DNA of 64,000 bases. Source: Psychromicrobium lacuslunae. GTDB lineage: Bacteria; Actinomycetota; Actinomycetes; Actinomycetales; Micrococcaceae. This document shows positions 11,002 through 20,080 of the stretch, one piece after another. The stretch's first letter is position 1, and each line of letters starts with the position of its first letter. Under the pieces are notes generated by a model that was given only the letters and a program-made list of their open reading frames with translations, did not search any database and was not told the origin of the DNA. The DNA is taken from contig NZ_CP011005.1 of NCBI RefSeq assembly GCF_000950575.1, forward strand, positions 3,038,001-3,102,000, written 5' to 3'. The translations under genes were made by a program, and so were the position numbers.

Positions 11002-11670
11002 CTAGCGGAGCCGGACCGCTACTCGCGGCAGGAAAGTCGCCACCAGTGGGCCCATGCACAGAGCGACGATAACCGTGCCGAAGCCGAGGGTACCGCCGAG
11101 CAACCAGCCACTAAAAGCAACCACGACCTCAATACAGGTACGGACCACGGCGATGGGCCAGCCTGTGATCCGCACCAAGCCAGTCATGATGCCATCTCTT
11201 GGCCCGGAGCCAAATTGCGCGCCCAGATAGAGCGCATCGAAGAAGGCAAGCGCCACCGTGCCGATCAGCAGATAACCGAACTGAACGGTCAGATTACTTG
11301 GTTGCGGCAACAGTGTGGCAGTCAGATCAGCCGCCGCCCCAACCATCAGCACATTGAGGACGGTGCCAAGACCCGGTAGCTCCCGTAATGGGATCCAGGC
11401 CAGCAGTACCAGCACCGCGATCACATTTGTGGCCCAGCCGTAGGAGATGCCAAAGGTGTGGCTGACTCCCTCCGAAAGGACATTCCAGCTAGCAGCACCC
11501 AGGCCGGACTGCACCAGCGTCATCACTGCAGCACCATAACCCAGCAGACCTAGGACTAATTGAAGTATCCGACGAGCTTTGCGACCAGCCTGCCACTGTT
11601 CTATCGCGTTCATGCGCCGAAGACCGTTGTTAGGTGGGCGGTTCCGTTGATTCGCGGTCCGGGTAGTCAT
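11002..11670 (-). CDS. YczE/YyaS-type integral membrane protein
   Basis: 222 residues, about five transmembrane helices after a basic N-terminal tail. Conserved segments such as SGLGAASWNVL, GISYGWATN and FGSGPRDGIMTGL match the YczE group of uncharacterised membrane proteins. ATG at 11670 is preceded by GAAGG; an internal Met 19 codons later is an alternative start. Convergent with the thioesterase gene. Confidence 0.75.
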   Translation of the reverse strand: MTTRTANQRNRPPNNGLRRMNAIEQWQAGRKARRILQLVLGLLGYGAAVMTLVQSGLGAASWNVLSEGVSHTFGISYGWATNVIAVLVLLAWIPLRELPGLGTVLNVLMVGAAADLTATLLPQPSNLTVQFGYLLIGTVALAFFDALYLGAQFGSGPRDGIMTGLVRITGWPIAVVRTCIEVVVAFSGWLLGGTLGFGTVIVALCMGPLVATFLPRVAVRLR

Positions 11671-11860
11671 CCTTCAATAGTTTCGACCTCTGGCTTCTTA
11701 TTTAATAGCCAGATCGGAAATACTGGTTTGATGTTAGTTGGTTCTCATCAGATTGCTCGGCTACTTCTCGATTGACGGCTTGCTCCGGGCCCTAGATTTG
11801 GAGTGGGCGGAGCATGCGGGCGTCACCAGGCTGGCGTAATTAGCTAGCCGCGACTTATTA

Positions 11861-12817
11861 CTAGCGAGGCAACGCCAAGCCCGCCTCGCTGCGTTCTGCT
11901 AAACCGTCCTTGAGCAGGCCTTCCAAAATGTTTTCCAAACGACTCGGCTCGCTCTCTAGCGCGTGGAGATGTTTGAGCGGCAGGCTCAGTTCGGCCTGGT
12001 CGAGCTGCACTGCGGGACGGAAAAAAACTTCCCAGGGGGTGGGGGCCTCGGCGGCACGCAACACCGCCATCACCGCGCCACGCAACTGTCTATCGGTGCC
12101 GGCCCAGGGTTGCCCTTTGGGCTGGTAGTTAGGCTCCGGCTCGCCGGCGGCAATCCAAGCGCACTCCGTGCGTACCGGGCATTCCTGGCATTGTGGCGAG
12201 CGCGCGGTACAAATCAGCGCACCGAGCTCCATTACGGCGGCGTTCCAATCCACCGAGTCACTCACTGCCTCGGGCAACACCGCCTCAGCCAGCGCCATCT
12301 CTGCCGCGCTCAAGCTCGGCGCCGGGAGTGCGGTGCCGGAAAACAGCCGGGCTTCCACTCGACGAATATTGGTATCCACCACGGTGGCCTTCCGGCCGAA
12401 GGCGAAGGCGGCGACCGCGGCGGCGGTGTAATCGCCAATCCCGGGCAGGGACTTCAGTTCCTCGACGGTGCCGGGCACCACGCCGTCGTAGTCGGCGACG
12501 ATCTTGCTGGCCGCGGCATGCAAACGGAGCGCGCGGCGTGGATAGCCTAGCCGTCCCCAGGCCCGAACCGCTTCACCGGCTGGCTCTGCGGCCAGTGCAG
12601 CCGGCGTCGGCCAACGATCCAACCACTCCTGCCACCGGGGCAGCACTCGAACCACCGGGGTCTGCTGCAGCATGATTTCACTGACCAGCACTCCCCACGG
12701 AGTACGGTTGGGGGAGCGCCAAGGCAATTCACGAGCATGCGCCGAAAACCAGTCGGTAATGCTTCGTTGTAACAGCGGTAGCGCTGAATGGGGAGTTCTA
12801 TCCATGGCGTTTCTCAT
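11861..12817 (-). CDS. mutY: A/G-specific adenine DNA glycosylase MutY
   Basis: Removes adenine opposite 8-oxoguanine. Seen are the helix-hairpin-helix LPGIGDYTAAAVAAFAFG followed by VVDTNIRRV (catalytic Asp in VDTN), the early catalytic Glu in SEIMLQQT, and the 4Fe-4S ligand pattern C-x6-C-x2-C-x5-C (CTARSPQCQECPVRTEC). 318 residues, on the short side: the C-terminal 8-oxoG recognition domain is reduced, as in many actinobacteria. Start is ATG 12817, with a second Met four codons later; no clear ribosome binding site for either. Confidence 0.93.
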   Translation of the reverse strand: MRNAMDRTPHSALPLLQRSITDWFSAHARELPWRSPNRTPWGVLVSEIMLQQTPVVRVLPRWQEWLDRWPTPAALAAEPAGEAVRAWGRLGYPRRALRLHAAASKIVADYDGVVPGTVEELKSLPGIGDYTAAAVAAFAFGRKATVVDTNIRRVEARLFSGTALPAPSLSAAEMALAEAVLPEAVSDSVDWNAAVMELGALICTARSPQCQECPVRTECAWIAAGEPEPNYQPKGQPWAGTDRQLRGAVMAVLRAAEAPTPWEVFFRPAVQLDQAELSLPLKHLHALESEPSRLENILEGLLKDGLAERSEAGLALPR

Positions 12818-12909
12818 CGAGTCAAACGTAATATCTTTTGAAGAGACTTACTATTTTGAACAGCTAACCGACCACGCACAGAGTTACACGTACAGACCAA
12901 GGAGAGCCA

Positions 12910-13992
12910 ATGGCTGGCGAAATGCTTGGCGCTAATCCCGAAGATTTGCGGGACCTAGCACGCCAAATGAATGCCTCGGCTGAGAAACTGGAAGCAGCGG
13001 CATCAGGGATTCAAGGGAGGATCTCCAGTGTGCGCTGGGGCGGCCCGGATTCCCACGCCTTCCGTGGGAATTGGTCATCAACTTTCCGACCAAAGTTGAT
13101 GAATGCCACCGATATGCTGCGCAACACCAGCAAGGGCTTGATCGAGCAAGCCAAAGAGCAGGAGCAGGCCTCAGCGGTCGACGGTGCGGGTGGCCGTTCG
13201 AGCGGTGGCAAGGACACTCCGGGCACCGCCGGGACAGGCGCAAATTCCACCGTGAACTATTGGGGTCCGCATGCTAAGGCCGAAGCTAAAGGTTCCGCGC
13301 TGGGCGGCGCGCTGACCGGAAAGGCTTCGGCGGAGGCGTGGGCTGGTACTAAAACCGAGGCGACCGCGGGAGCCACCGTGGAGAACGGCACCGCGAAGGC
13401 GGAGGCCAAAGCTAATGCAGCTATCGGCGCAGGTGCCGAAGCGAAGGCTTCCGGCGAGGTGGCCGGTGGACTGGCCAAGGGCGACGCCAACGCTAAAGCC
13501 TTTATTGGCGCTAAAGCCGGTGCTAGCGCGGAAGCGAGTGCCAGTTTGGCCGAGGGCTTGAATGCCAAAGCAGAGGCAAGTGCGATGGCCGGGGCCGAGG
13601 CGTCGGTGCATGCAGGTGGTTCGGCGCTTTACGGCCTGGCCTCGGGCAGCGCAGATGCAAGTGCCTTCGCTGGTGCGCGGGCCGGAGCAGATGCTAAAGC
13701 TCATATTGGCCTTGACGGCATCAGTGCCTCGGCGAACGCCGACGCCTTCGCCGGGGTGGAAGCAAAAGCTTCCGCCAAGGCTCAAATCGCCGGTATGGAA
13801 GCTGGCGTGGATGCCTCGGCAATGGCCGGTGTCGGCGCGCGTGCCAAAGCCAGCGCATCAATTACCTATGATGAAGTGAAGGTGGATTTCAAAATTGGAG
13901 CAGCTCTAGGAATCGGCGCAACGGTGGGCGGCGAACTCAAGATCTCACCGCGTAAGATCATCTCCAATATGAACCCTGGCAACTGGTTCTAG
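12910..13992 (+). CDS. WXG100-like protein with long Ala/Gly/Lys-rich repetitive tail
   Basis: Residues 1-90 look like an ESX/WXG100 helical hairpin with a WGG turn at W43-G44-G45, the mark of type VII secretion substrates. Residues ~115-325 are an unusual low-complexity stretch in which Ala alternates with Lys, Glu, Ser and Gly (pieces such as KAEAKANAAIGAG and ADASAFAGARAGADAKA), without Pro. The end is hydrophobic and Gly-rich (GAALGIGATVGGEL). AAGGAGAG precedes the ATG. Followed 34 nt later by an LpqN-like gene. It could be a secreted structural or pore-forming effector; no known toxin domain is recognised. Confidence 0.6.
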   Translation: MAGEMLGANPEDLRDLARQMNASAEKLEAAASGIQGRISSVRWGGPDSHAFRGNWSSTFRPKLMNATDMLRNTSKGLIEQAKEQEQASAVDGAGGRSSGGKDTPGTAGTGANSTVNYWGPHAKAEAKGSALGGALTGKASAEAWAGTKTEATAGATVENGTAKAEAKANAAIGAGAEAKASGEVAGGLAKGDANAKAFIGAKAGASAEASASLAEGLNAKAEASAMAGAEASVHAGGSALYGLASGSADASAFAGARAGADAKAHIGLDGISASANADAFAGVEAKASAKAQIAGMEAGVDASAMAGVGARAKASASITYDEVKVDFKIGAALGIGATVGGELKISPRKIISNMNPGNWF

Positions 13993-14026
13993 ACCATTAC
14001 TCAATTCAAAGCTTGAAGGACTGACA

Positions 14027-14509
14027 ATGACAGTTTCACGTTTCCCCTCGGCACAGTTTCCTGGTTTCCCCTCCGTTAGCGTCGAAGTTCCTGAGGGCTG
14101 GCTACCTCGGGCCGTGCAAGACACCTTGGCCGCCTGGGTGCGACCCGAGGAATCAGGAGAGTTCGCCTCGAACCTGGTGCTTAGTATCACCCGACTAGCC
14201 ACACCGCGCAGCCTGGCCGAGGCCACCGAAAGCATTGAGCAGGCGACCTCTCAACTCAATGAGGTAGAGCTCTTCGATAGCGTTGACGTTACGCTCAACG
14301 GCCAGGACTGGCATGTCCATGAGTATGTTTTTGTACACCCCCAGGTCGGTACTTTGATTCAGGTGATGGCGGTCGCCAGCATTCAAAGCGGTGAGTTCAC
14401 CGATACTGTGCAGCTCACCGGATCTATTTCACCGGCTAATCAGGAACGCGACGTCGACGCGGTACGGGACATCATCCGCAGTGCTGAGGTCACCGTTTAC
14501 TCGGCCTGA
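14027..14509 (+). CDS. LpqN/DUF1795-like protein
   Basis: 160 residues with a Mog1/PsbP-like pattern: an early VEVPEGW strand, a central RLATPRSLAEA segment and a C-terminal helix DVDAVRDIIRSAEV. This resembles the LpqN/LpqT and DUF1795 groups but lacks a signal peptide or lipobox. The close spacing to the WXG100-like gene suggests a dedicated partner (chaperone or immunity-type), which is inference. Confidence 0.55.
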   Translation: MTVSRFPSAQFPGFPSVSVEVPEGWLPRAVQDTLAAWVRPEESGEFASNLVLSITRLATPRSLAEATESIEQATSQLNEVELFDSVDVTLNGQDWHVHEYVFVHPQVGTLIQVMAVASIQSGEFTDTVQLTGSISPANQERDVDAVRDIIRSAEVTVYSA

Positions 14510-14582
14510 AGCTGAGAAGCTAATCCGGTCGAGGCGGCGTGGGCAGGTCAGTCCCGAGGGAGTTTTTCCGTAACCTTGAGAT

Positions 14583-15215
14583 ATGGCGAATCACAACGGA
14601 GGCCCAGCGCGCCGCCCCTCAGCCGCGGTTTATCGGCGTCGTCGTTTGGTAGTCGGTGTGCTGGCTATTTTGGTGATTGCCGCCTTAGTCGCGGTGATCA
14701 GTATGTTGGTTGGTCATTTCAGCAAACCTCAGGCTGCAGACTCGCCTAACCCGACTAATTCTCAGCCCAGCGCTGCGCCGAAAGACACCACACCGAGTGT
14801 GGCGTCATCGGCAAGGCCGAGTTGTGATCAGAGCAAGGTGACGGTCAAGGCAACCACCGATGCAGCGAGCTATTCGGCCGGAAAGAACCCGGTCTTTACG
14901 CTGACCGTCAGCAATTCAGGTGAGGCGCCTTGCGAAGTCAATGTAGGTACCTCACAAATGGAGTTTCTGGTGCTCAGTGGAGAGGACCGAATCTTTTCTT
15001 CCAAGGACTGCCAGGACAAGCCCAGCGACTTGAAGAAGACCATTGCCCCGGGTGGCTCGGAGAAAGCTGTTTTCCCATGGCCCAGAAACCGCACGGTAGC
15101 CGGTTGCAGCGCGGTTGCGGCTAAGCCAGGCGTGGGAGCGAACGCGCAATACACCCTGACCGTGAAACTGGGGGACAAAACCAGTGGCAAAGCGGTGTTT
15201 AAGCTGCTCTCCTAA
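14583..15215 (+). CDS. Membrane-anchored protein with secreted beta-rich domain
   Basis: Basic N-terminus (RRPSAAVYRRRR), one transmembrane helix at ~23-43, a Pro/Ser/Thr-rich linker to ~80 and an exported domain of ~130 residues with four Cys, likely two disulfides. No named family is recognised. Its TAA stop overlaps the disA stop codon on the other strand (convergent genes with no spacer). Confidence 0.65.
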   Translation: MANHNGGPARRPSAAVYRRRRLVVGVLAILVIAALVAVISMLVGHFSKPQAADSPNPTNSQPSAAPKDTTPSVASSARPSCDQSKVTVKATTDAASYSAGKNPVFTLTVSNSGEAPCEVNVGTSQMEFLVLSGEDRIFSSKDCQDKPSDLKKTIAPGGSEKAVFPWPRNRTVAGCSAVAAKPGVGANAQYTLTVKLGDKTSGKAVFKLLS

Positions 15216-16288
15216 AGGAAGCGATCCAGCAAACTCGCTTCGGCAATTCGGGAAAGGCCTTCCCGCACGGTGCGGGCGCGTTGCTCACCAATACCTTCAA
15301 CCGCCATCAGCTCTTCAATGGTGGCAGCCATCAGATTCTGCAGACCATCGAAATGCTCCACTAAGCGATCAGCTACCGCTCTAGGCACCGCCTTGAAGCT
15401 GGAAAGCAGCCGGTAGCCACGTGGATGGATCACTGTCTCCAAGGAGCCATTGCTATCCATTAGCCCGACGATACCGGCGATCTTAGCCAGGTCAATCAGC
15501 TCGGTGGGGCCGATCTCATGAAGCGCAGCGACCGCCAGGTCGATGTCTTCCTGACCGGTTTCGGCCGCTGAATAGTCACGGATCACCATTTCGCTGCCCG
15601 GACCGCGGCCGACGGTCAGTTCATCCAGTTGCAGCGAGAGCAGTCGTCCGTCGACGCCGAGTTCCAGCACATACTGGGCGATTTCCTCTGAAATCCGGCG
15701 CACCATCTCCTGGCGCTGCAGGATTACCGCGACATCACGGATCGTCACCATCGCCTCAATCTCCAGAGCTGAAAGCGAGGAGGTGACCTGATCCAGTCGG
15801 GCCCGGTAGCGTTCCAGGGTGGCCAGGGCCTGATTGGCGCGGGCGAGCACTTTTTCGGAACCTTCCAGAACGTGGCGCAGGCCGTCAACGTAGAGCGCAA
15901 TGATCTGCATGGACTGGCTCACCGAGATTACCGGCGCACCGGTCTGAATAGCTACCCGCTCAGCGGTGCGATGCCTAGTGCCGGACTCCTGGGTTTCAAT
16001 ACTCGGATCGGGTACTAGCTGGACAGCAGCGCGCAAAATTTTTGAGGCGTCTTTATCGCAGACGATCGCGCCGTCCATCTTCGCCAGTTCACGCAGTCGA
16101 GTGGGGGCGAAGTCGATGTCAATCTCAAAGCCGCCAGAGCATAATGACTCGATGGTTTTGTCGAACCCCAAGACAATCAAAGCGCCGGTGCGACCGCGCA
16201 GAATCCGTTCTAGGCCATCACGAAGCCCGGTTCCCGGCGCAACACGAGCCAGCGTCGCCCGCAATGAGTCTTCGGGGCTGCGAACCAT
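15212..16288 (-). CDS. disA: DNA integrity scanning diadenylate cyclase DisA
   Basis: Makes cyclic di-AMP from two ATP and stalls on branched DNA. The N-terminal DAC domain shows DGA (KMDGAIV) and RHR (GTRHRTAER) motifs, a helical spine follows, and a C-terminal helix-hairpin-helix (AVEGIGEQRARTVREGL) binds DNA. 358 residues is the normal length. AAGGAG precedes the ATG at 16288. It is downstream of radA on the same strand with a 142-nt gap, the usual actinobacterial order; RadA is known to modulate DisA in other bacteria. Confidence 0.95.
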   Translation of the reverse strand: MVRSPEDSLRATLARVAPGTGLRDGLERILRGRTGALIVLGFDKTIESLCSGGFEIDIDFAPTRLRELAKMDGAIVCDKDASKILRAAVQLVPDPSIETQESGTRHRTAERVAIQTGAPVISVSQSMQIIALYVDGLRHVLEGSEKVLARANQALATLERYRARLDQVTSSLSALEIEAMVTIRDVAVILQRQEMVRRISEEIAQYVLELGVDGRLLSLQLDELTVGRGPGSEMVIRDYSAAETGQEDIDLAVAALHEIGPTELIDLAKIAGIVGLMDSNGSLETVIHPRGYRLLSSFKAVPRAVADRLVEHFDGLQNLMAATIEELMAVEGIGEQRARTVREGLSRIAEASLLDRFL

Positions 16289-16430
16289 GGCCGCTCCTTT
16301 TCGTCAAGCGCTCTCGCCATGGTTGGCGGCGCTTATTCAACTGAAATCGACCGTGGAACCAGTTCCCGGCCAATAGCCCCATAGTAGTGTCTTGCGCGGA
16401 AGGCCGCGAACGATTGAGTGTTTATGCCGC

Positions 16431-17840
16431 TCAGGGAAAAAGTAGGCCGAGCGCATCGCTGAGCTGATGCACCTCACGGACCGAGAAACCCTCGGGCACC
16501 GGACCGGGCCCATGCGGGCTGGCAGGCACTACCGCATGGCTGAAACCGAGTCGGTGCGCCTCCTGGATGCGCTGATTAATACCGGGCACCGGTCGTACCT
16601 CGCCGGCTAAACCAACCTCGCCGAAGGCGATTAGCCGGGCCGGAAGCGGCTTGCCGGTGTTCGCTGACATCACCGCGAGCGCAATCGAAAGATCGGTAGC
16701 CGGTTCGGTGAGTTTTACGCCTCCCACCGTGGCCACATAGGAGTCAACCTCGCTCAGGTTCGCTTTGGTGCGTTGCTGTAAAACCGCGAGAAGCATCGCC
16801 ACTCGTGAGGAATCTAGTCCGCTGGTCGCCCGCCGGGGTTGCGAGGTCAAACTCTTCGCCAGCAAGCTTTGCACCTCAGCAAGCAGCGGTCGTTTACCTT
16901 CCAGAGCGACCGTAATGCAGGTGCCGGAGACCGGCTCCTTGGTGCGTGAGATGAAGAGCCCACTGGGATCGGCAAGTCCCTCAATGCCCTGCTCGCTGAG
17001 ATCGAAACAGCCCACCTCATCGGTCGGACCGTAGCGGTTCTTCGCGGCGCGGAGCATCCGGAGTCTGGATTGTCGCTCGCCTTCGAACTGGCACACTACA
17101 TCGACCAGGTGCTCAAGTAAGCGCGGTCCGGCGATCGAGCCCTCTTTGGTGACATGGCCGACCAGCAGGGTAGTCATATTCAGCCGCTTCGCCGCCGCGA
17201 TCAGCGAGGCCGCGACCTCTCTGACCTGAGTGACGCCGCCCGCCGAACCTTCAACTTCCGCGCTGCTGAGAGTCTGCACCGAATCGACCACCAGCAATCT
17301 AGGTTTCAGCTGCTCGACTTGGCCGAGCGCGCTACCGAGATCATTTTCCGCCACCAGGTAGAGCGAATCAGCCATTGCATTGATGCGTTGTGCGCGGAGT
17401 TTCACCTGGGCAGCGGATTCTTCCCCGGTGACGTAGAGAACGGTGCCATTATTGCGGGCGAACTTTGCGGCTACGTCAAGCAGCAGCGTTGACTTACCGA
17501 CGCCGGGTTCGCCCGCCAGTAGCACCACGGCACCGGGCACCACACCGCCGCCAAGCACCCGGTCGAGTTCGCCGACACCGGTTGGCAAATAGGCGGATTC
17601 GGTGGCATCAATATCGGCGATCTTGCTCGCCGGCACCGTAACGCTGCTGGCTGCGGTGGTCCGCGCGACAACGGTACCGACCTCCTCAACGGTGCCCCAG
17701 GCTTGGCATTCGCCGCAACGACCAACCCATTTCGCCGTGGTCCAGCCGCATTCGGTGCACTTGAAGGCATTGCCCTTTGAACTATTGCTCCTAGAACTAC
17801 TGCCTTGTCGGCCGGAAACGGAGCCCGCAGTTTTTGCCAT
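16431..17840 (-). CDS. radA: DNA repair protein RadA
   Basis: Branch-migration ATPase of homologous recombination, 469 residues. N-terminal C4 zinc finger (CTECGWTTAKWVGRCGEC, residues ~28-45), RecA-like core with Walker A GEPGVGKST, the RadA-specific KNRYG motif (AKNRYGPTDE), and a C-terminal Lon-protease-like domain. The Ser-rich insertion before the zinc finger is a local extension. Likely transcribed with disA. Confidence 0.95.
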   Translation of the reverse strand: MAKTAGSVSGRQGSSSRSNSSKGNAFKCTECGWTTAKWVGRCGECQAWGTVEEVGTVVARTTAASSVTVPASKIADIDATESAYLPTGVGELDRVLGGGVVPGAVVLLAGEPGVGKSTLLLDVAAKFARNNGTVLYVTGEESAAQVKLRAQRINAMADSLYLVAENDLGSALGQVEQLKPRLLVVDSVQTLSSAEVEGSAGGVTQVREVAASLIAAAKRLNMTTLLVGHVTKEGSIAGPRLLEHLVDVVCQFEGERQSRLRMLRAAKNRYGPTDEVGCFDLSEQGIEGLADPSGLFISRTKEPVSGTCITVALEGKRPLLAEVQSLLAKSLTSQPRRATSGLDSSRVAMLLAVLQQRTKANLSEVDSYVATVGGVKLTEPATDLSIALAVMSANTGKPLPARLIAFGEVGLAGEVRPVPGINQRIQEAHRLGFSHAVVPASPHGPGPVPEGFSVREVHQLSDALGLLFP

Positions 17841-17889
17841 ATTACGAGCCTACCGACTAGCACCGACGCTCGGCTGTTGTTGCGCTGCA

Positions 17890-17925
17890 GCGTCTGGCGC
17901 GTCTGGCGCGTCTGGCGCATCTGGC
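17890..17925. repeat. 9-bp tandem repeat, four units
   Basis: GCGTCTGGC is repeated three times exactly and a fourth time with one change (GCATCTGGC). It lies between the divergent radA and glyoxalase-fold genes, where both promoters should be, so copy number could affect expression. Confidence 0.85.
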
Positions 17926-17978
17926 TCGCTCAGAGCCGGGCGAGTAGCACTGTGGGCGGCTGAGATAGGATCGGCGTT

Positions 17979-18716
17979 ATGGCATTGCGACCAGTTCAGG
18001 TGAATTTCAAGGCACGCGATGATGCGGCGCTCGGCAGATTTTGGGCGGAAGCCCTGCACTGGGGAATTGCCAGCGAGGGTCCCGGCGTGACAAACGTCGA
18101 GCCACTGAACTTCAATTGGCCGGACCCGAGCGCACTGTGCATCGACGTGGTCAAAGTCCCGGATCCGGAGACGGTGAAATACCGGCTCCATCTCGATCTC
18201 AACTCCAGTTCAGTGGCCGAGCAGCAGGCGCTGGTAAAGCGCTTAGTCGAGCTCGGCGCGAGCCCGGCCAACCTTGGCCAGGGTGAGGTGCCCTGGGTCG
18301 CTTTGACCGATCCGGAAGGCAATTTATTCAGGGTTTTGGAGCCGCGATCGATCTACCGGGACACCGGCCCGATCGCCGCGGTGCTGGTGAGCTGCGCCGA
18401 CCCGCGCGAAATGGCCCGATTTTGGGGCGAAGCAACCGACTGGCAGGTTCACCAGCTGAGTGATGAGCATGCCAGGCTGCGCTCGGCAGAGGGCGTCGGA
18501 CCATACTTGGAATTCGTCCGCACACCGGTGCTAAGGGCCGAATCAGGCCGGGTACATCTGGACTTGATGCCTTATTCGGGTGATGATCAGGCCGCCGAGG
18601 TTAGTAGGTTGCTGGCTCTAGGTGCCACCGAGGTTGACCTGGGGCAGGGCGAGGTGCCCTGGGTGTGCCTGGCCGATTCCGAAGGCAATGATTTTTGCGT
18701 GCTCGGGCCGCGCTAG
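17979..18716 (+). CDS. Tandem glyoxalase-like (VOC) domain protein
   Basis: 245 residues made of two homologous halves (about 1-118 and 125-245). Each ends with the same LGQGEVPWVxLxDxEGNxFxVL strand set (the second half CLADSEGNDFCVL), the metal-site Glu position of the vicinal-oxygen-chelate fold. Function unknown; glyoxalase_6-type proteins are often antibiotic or metabolite-binding. Internal duplication is directly visible. Confidence 0.8.
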   Translation: MALRPVQVNFKARDDAALGRFWAEALHWGIASEGPGVTNVEPLNFNWPDPSALCIDVVKVPDPETVKYRLHLDLNSSSVAEQQALVKRLVELGASPANLGQGEVPWVALTDPEGNLFRVLEPRSIYRDTGPIAAVLVSCADPREMARFWGEATDWQVHQLSDEHARLRSAEGVGPYLEFVRTPVLRAESGRVHLDLMPYSGDDQAAEVSRLLALGATEVDLGQGEVPWVCLADSEGNDFCVLGPR

Positions 18717-18738
18717 GCCACCGAGATTTTTAGCTTAG

Positions 18739-18759
18739 ATCTTTGGCTAAATCTTTGGC
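18739..18759. repeat. Short tandem duplication at the FUSC stop
   Basis: ATCTTTGGC recurs with a 12-bp period (18739-18747 and 18751-18759) across the FUSC-gene stop codon. Confidence 0.6.
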
Positions 18760-19877
18760 AGAGCTTGCTTAGCTTCCTCGGTCTCCATCCCAGCGGCTTC
18801 GAGTAGGTCAACCATTAAAGGTCGAAACAGCATTACCAGAGTTTCGCCTTCGATGCGTTGCACACCAAGCGTCTTGGGGTGCAAGGCAGCGGCCACCATC
18901 ACCAGTTCAGCGCGGGCGCTGTGCAGATTCACGGCACTTGCGGTGGCATCCCGTTCGGCAAGCCCCACCGCCAGCAGGTCTACCGCATTGGCAGCGTCCT
19001 CCAGGAGCTGACTGATGCCCTGTACAGCGGTATCGCTCAGCGCGGCATTATTGATTGTGCTGGTCAACCGACGGGTGAATACCCGGGCGTTGCGCATCGC
19101 ATAATCGATATACTCCAGCGAATCCTTGAGTGAGACAATTTCACCGCGATAACGCCGGTAGGCGGGGGAAATGCTGGCTAATTCGCCAGAGGCGCGCAGC
19201 GTGTTGCGCATTTGATCGATCAGTGGCTGGGCGTTCCTGGCTCGCACCAGGGCGTGCCAGGCCGCGGTTGAATCGCTATTCACCAGCGCTTGGCTGCAAC
19301 CGCGCAGAATTTCGCTGAGCTCGGCGAGCAGCTTTCGGGCATCCTGCTGTGGCTCCTTCCGTGGATCGCGCGGGGTCAGCAGCGTGATGATCAAGGCAAA
19401 GCAACCGCCCACCACGGCATCCAAGCTGCGACTAAACGGGCCGCCAGTGGGCAGTGGCAGCAGGATCACCAAAACCGATTGTAGGCCGAGCTGGGTGGCG
19501 AAGATGACGCCACCGTCGAGAAACCGGGCCAACATAATGGAGAGGAAGAGCACCACTGCTGCCTGCCAGATTCCGCTTCCGGCCCAGCTCAGTACCAGCT
19601 CTCCCATAATGATGCCCAGGGTGCAGCCAACTGCCACTTCAAGCACGCGCCGCAACCGAGGGTCTCGGGAAAAACCGAGTGCGATAAGTGATGAGGTGGC
19701 GGCAAAGATCGGTCCGCTGTGCCCAAGCACATACTCCGCGAAGGCATAAGCTGCCACCGCGCAGATGGTCATTTGAATGGCGGGCACAATCGAGTCGCCG
19801 CTGCGCCGCAGCCCGATCTGGCTCCGGTTACGCAGAAAATTTGCTGTGCTCGGCAGGGGGCGCCGGATGGCAGGCAT
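18747..19877 (-). CDS. FUSC-family membrane protein
   Basis: 376 residues: six closely packed transmembrane helices in the first ~175 residues (including SIMLARFLDGGVIFATQLGLQ) and a cytoplasmic helical half. The FUSC (fusaric acid resistance / aromatic acid exporter) group has this arrangement. It may export aromatic compounds; substrate not visible. ATG 19877 has no strong ribosome binding site. Divergent from pstS; the 203-nt gap holds the PHO box. Confidence 0.75.
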   Translation of the reverse strand: MPAIRRPLPSTANFLRNRSQIGLRRSGDSIVPAIQMTICAVAAYAFAEYVLGHSGPIFAATSSLIALGFSRDPRLRRVLEVAVGCTLGIIMGELVLSWAGSGIWQAAVVLFLSIMLARFLDGGVIFATQLGLQSVLVILLPLPTGGPFSRSLDAVVGGCFALIITLLTPRDPRKEPQQDARKLLAELSEILRGCSQALVNSDSTAAWHALVRARNAQPLIDQMRNTLRASGELASISPAYRRYRGEIVSLKDSLEYIDYAMRNARVFTRRLTSTINNAALSDTAVQGISQLLEDAANAVDLLAVGLAERDATASAVNLHSARAELVMVAAALHPKTLGVQRIEGETLVMLFRPLMVDLLEAAGMETEEAKQALPKI

Positions 19878-19913
19878 GGCTTAAGTCTATGTGGAACGCA
19901 ATAGCCAATATCT

Positions 19914-19935
19914 GTTAACCCTTTGTTCACCTACT
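19914..19935 (+). promoter_or_regulatory. PHO box upstream of pstS
   Basis: Two adjacent 11-bp direct repeat units, GTTAACCCTTT and GTTCACCTACT, match the Streptomyces-type PhoP box layout (GTTCACC-like heads every 11 bp). It is 146 nt before the pstS start, where PhoP-P would activate under phosphate limitation. PhoR/PhoP are outside the window. Confidence 0.7.
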
Positions 19936-20080
19936 CCGATCAATCTCTTTACCTCTGGCCCCTAAGTTCAATCTTGTACAGCTACGCAATGCAGACACAA
20001 ATATAGACACAGTTGAGGTGCAGCCCTGTCTTTGGGGGAGCTCGCCAGTTCAGCTAGATCCCTGGAAGGGGCACAATACA

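Noticed and set aside
10930-11379. Plus-strand frame of 149 codons opposite the YczE-like gene
   Set aside because: His/Gln/Asp-rich shadow of a membrane protein gene; the minus strand gives coherent helices.
13171-13785. Minus-strand frames opposite the Ala-rich repeat of the WXG100-like gene
   Set aside because: GCx-rich codons leave the opposite frames open by chance; no start context.
17890-17925. Regular repeats as a CRISPR array
   Set aside because: Units are 9 bp with no spacers; no cas genes anywhere in the window.
20018-20080. Upstream in-frame extension of pstS
   Set aside because: Would place 21 residues ahead of a standard lipoprotein signal peptide; the GTG at 20081 has the ribosome binding site.
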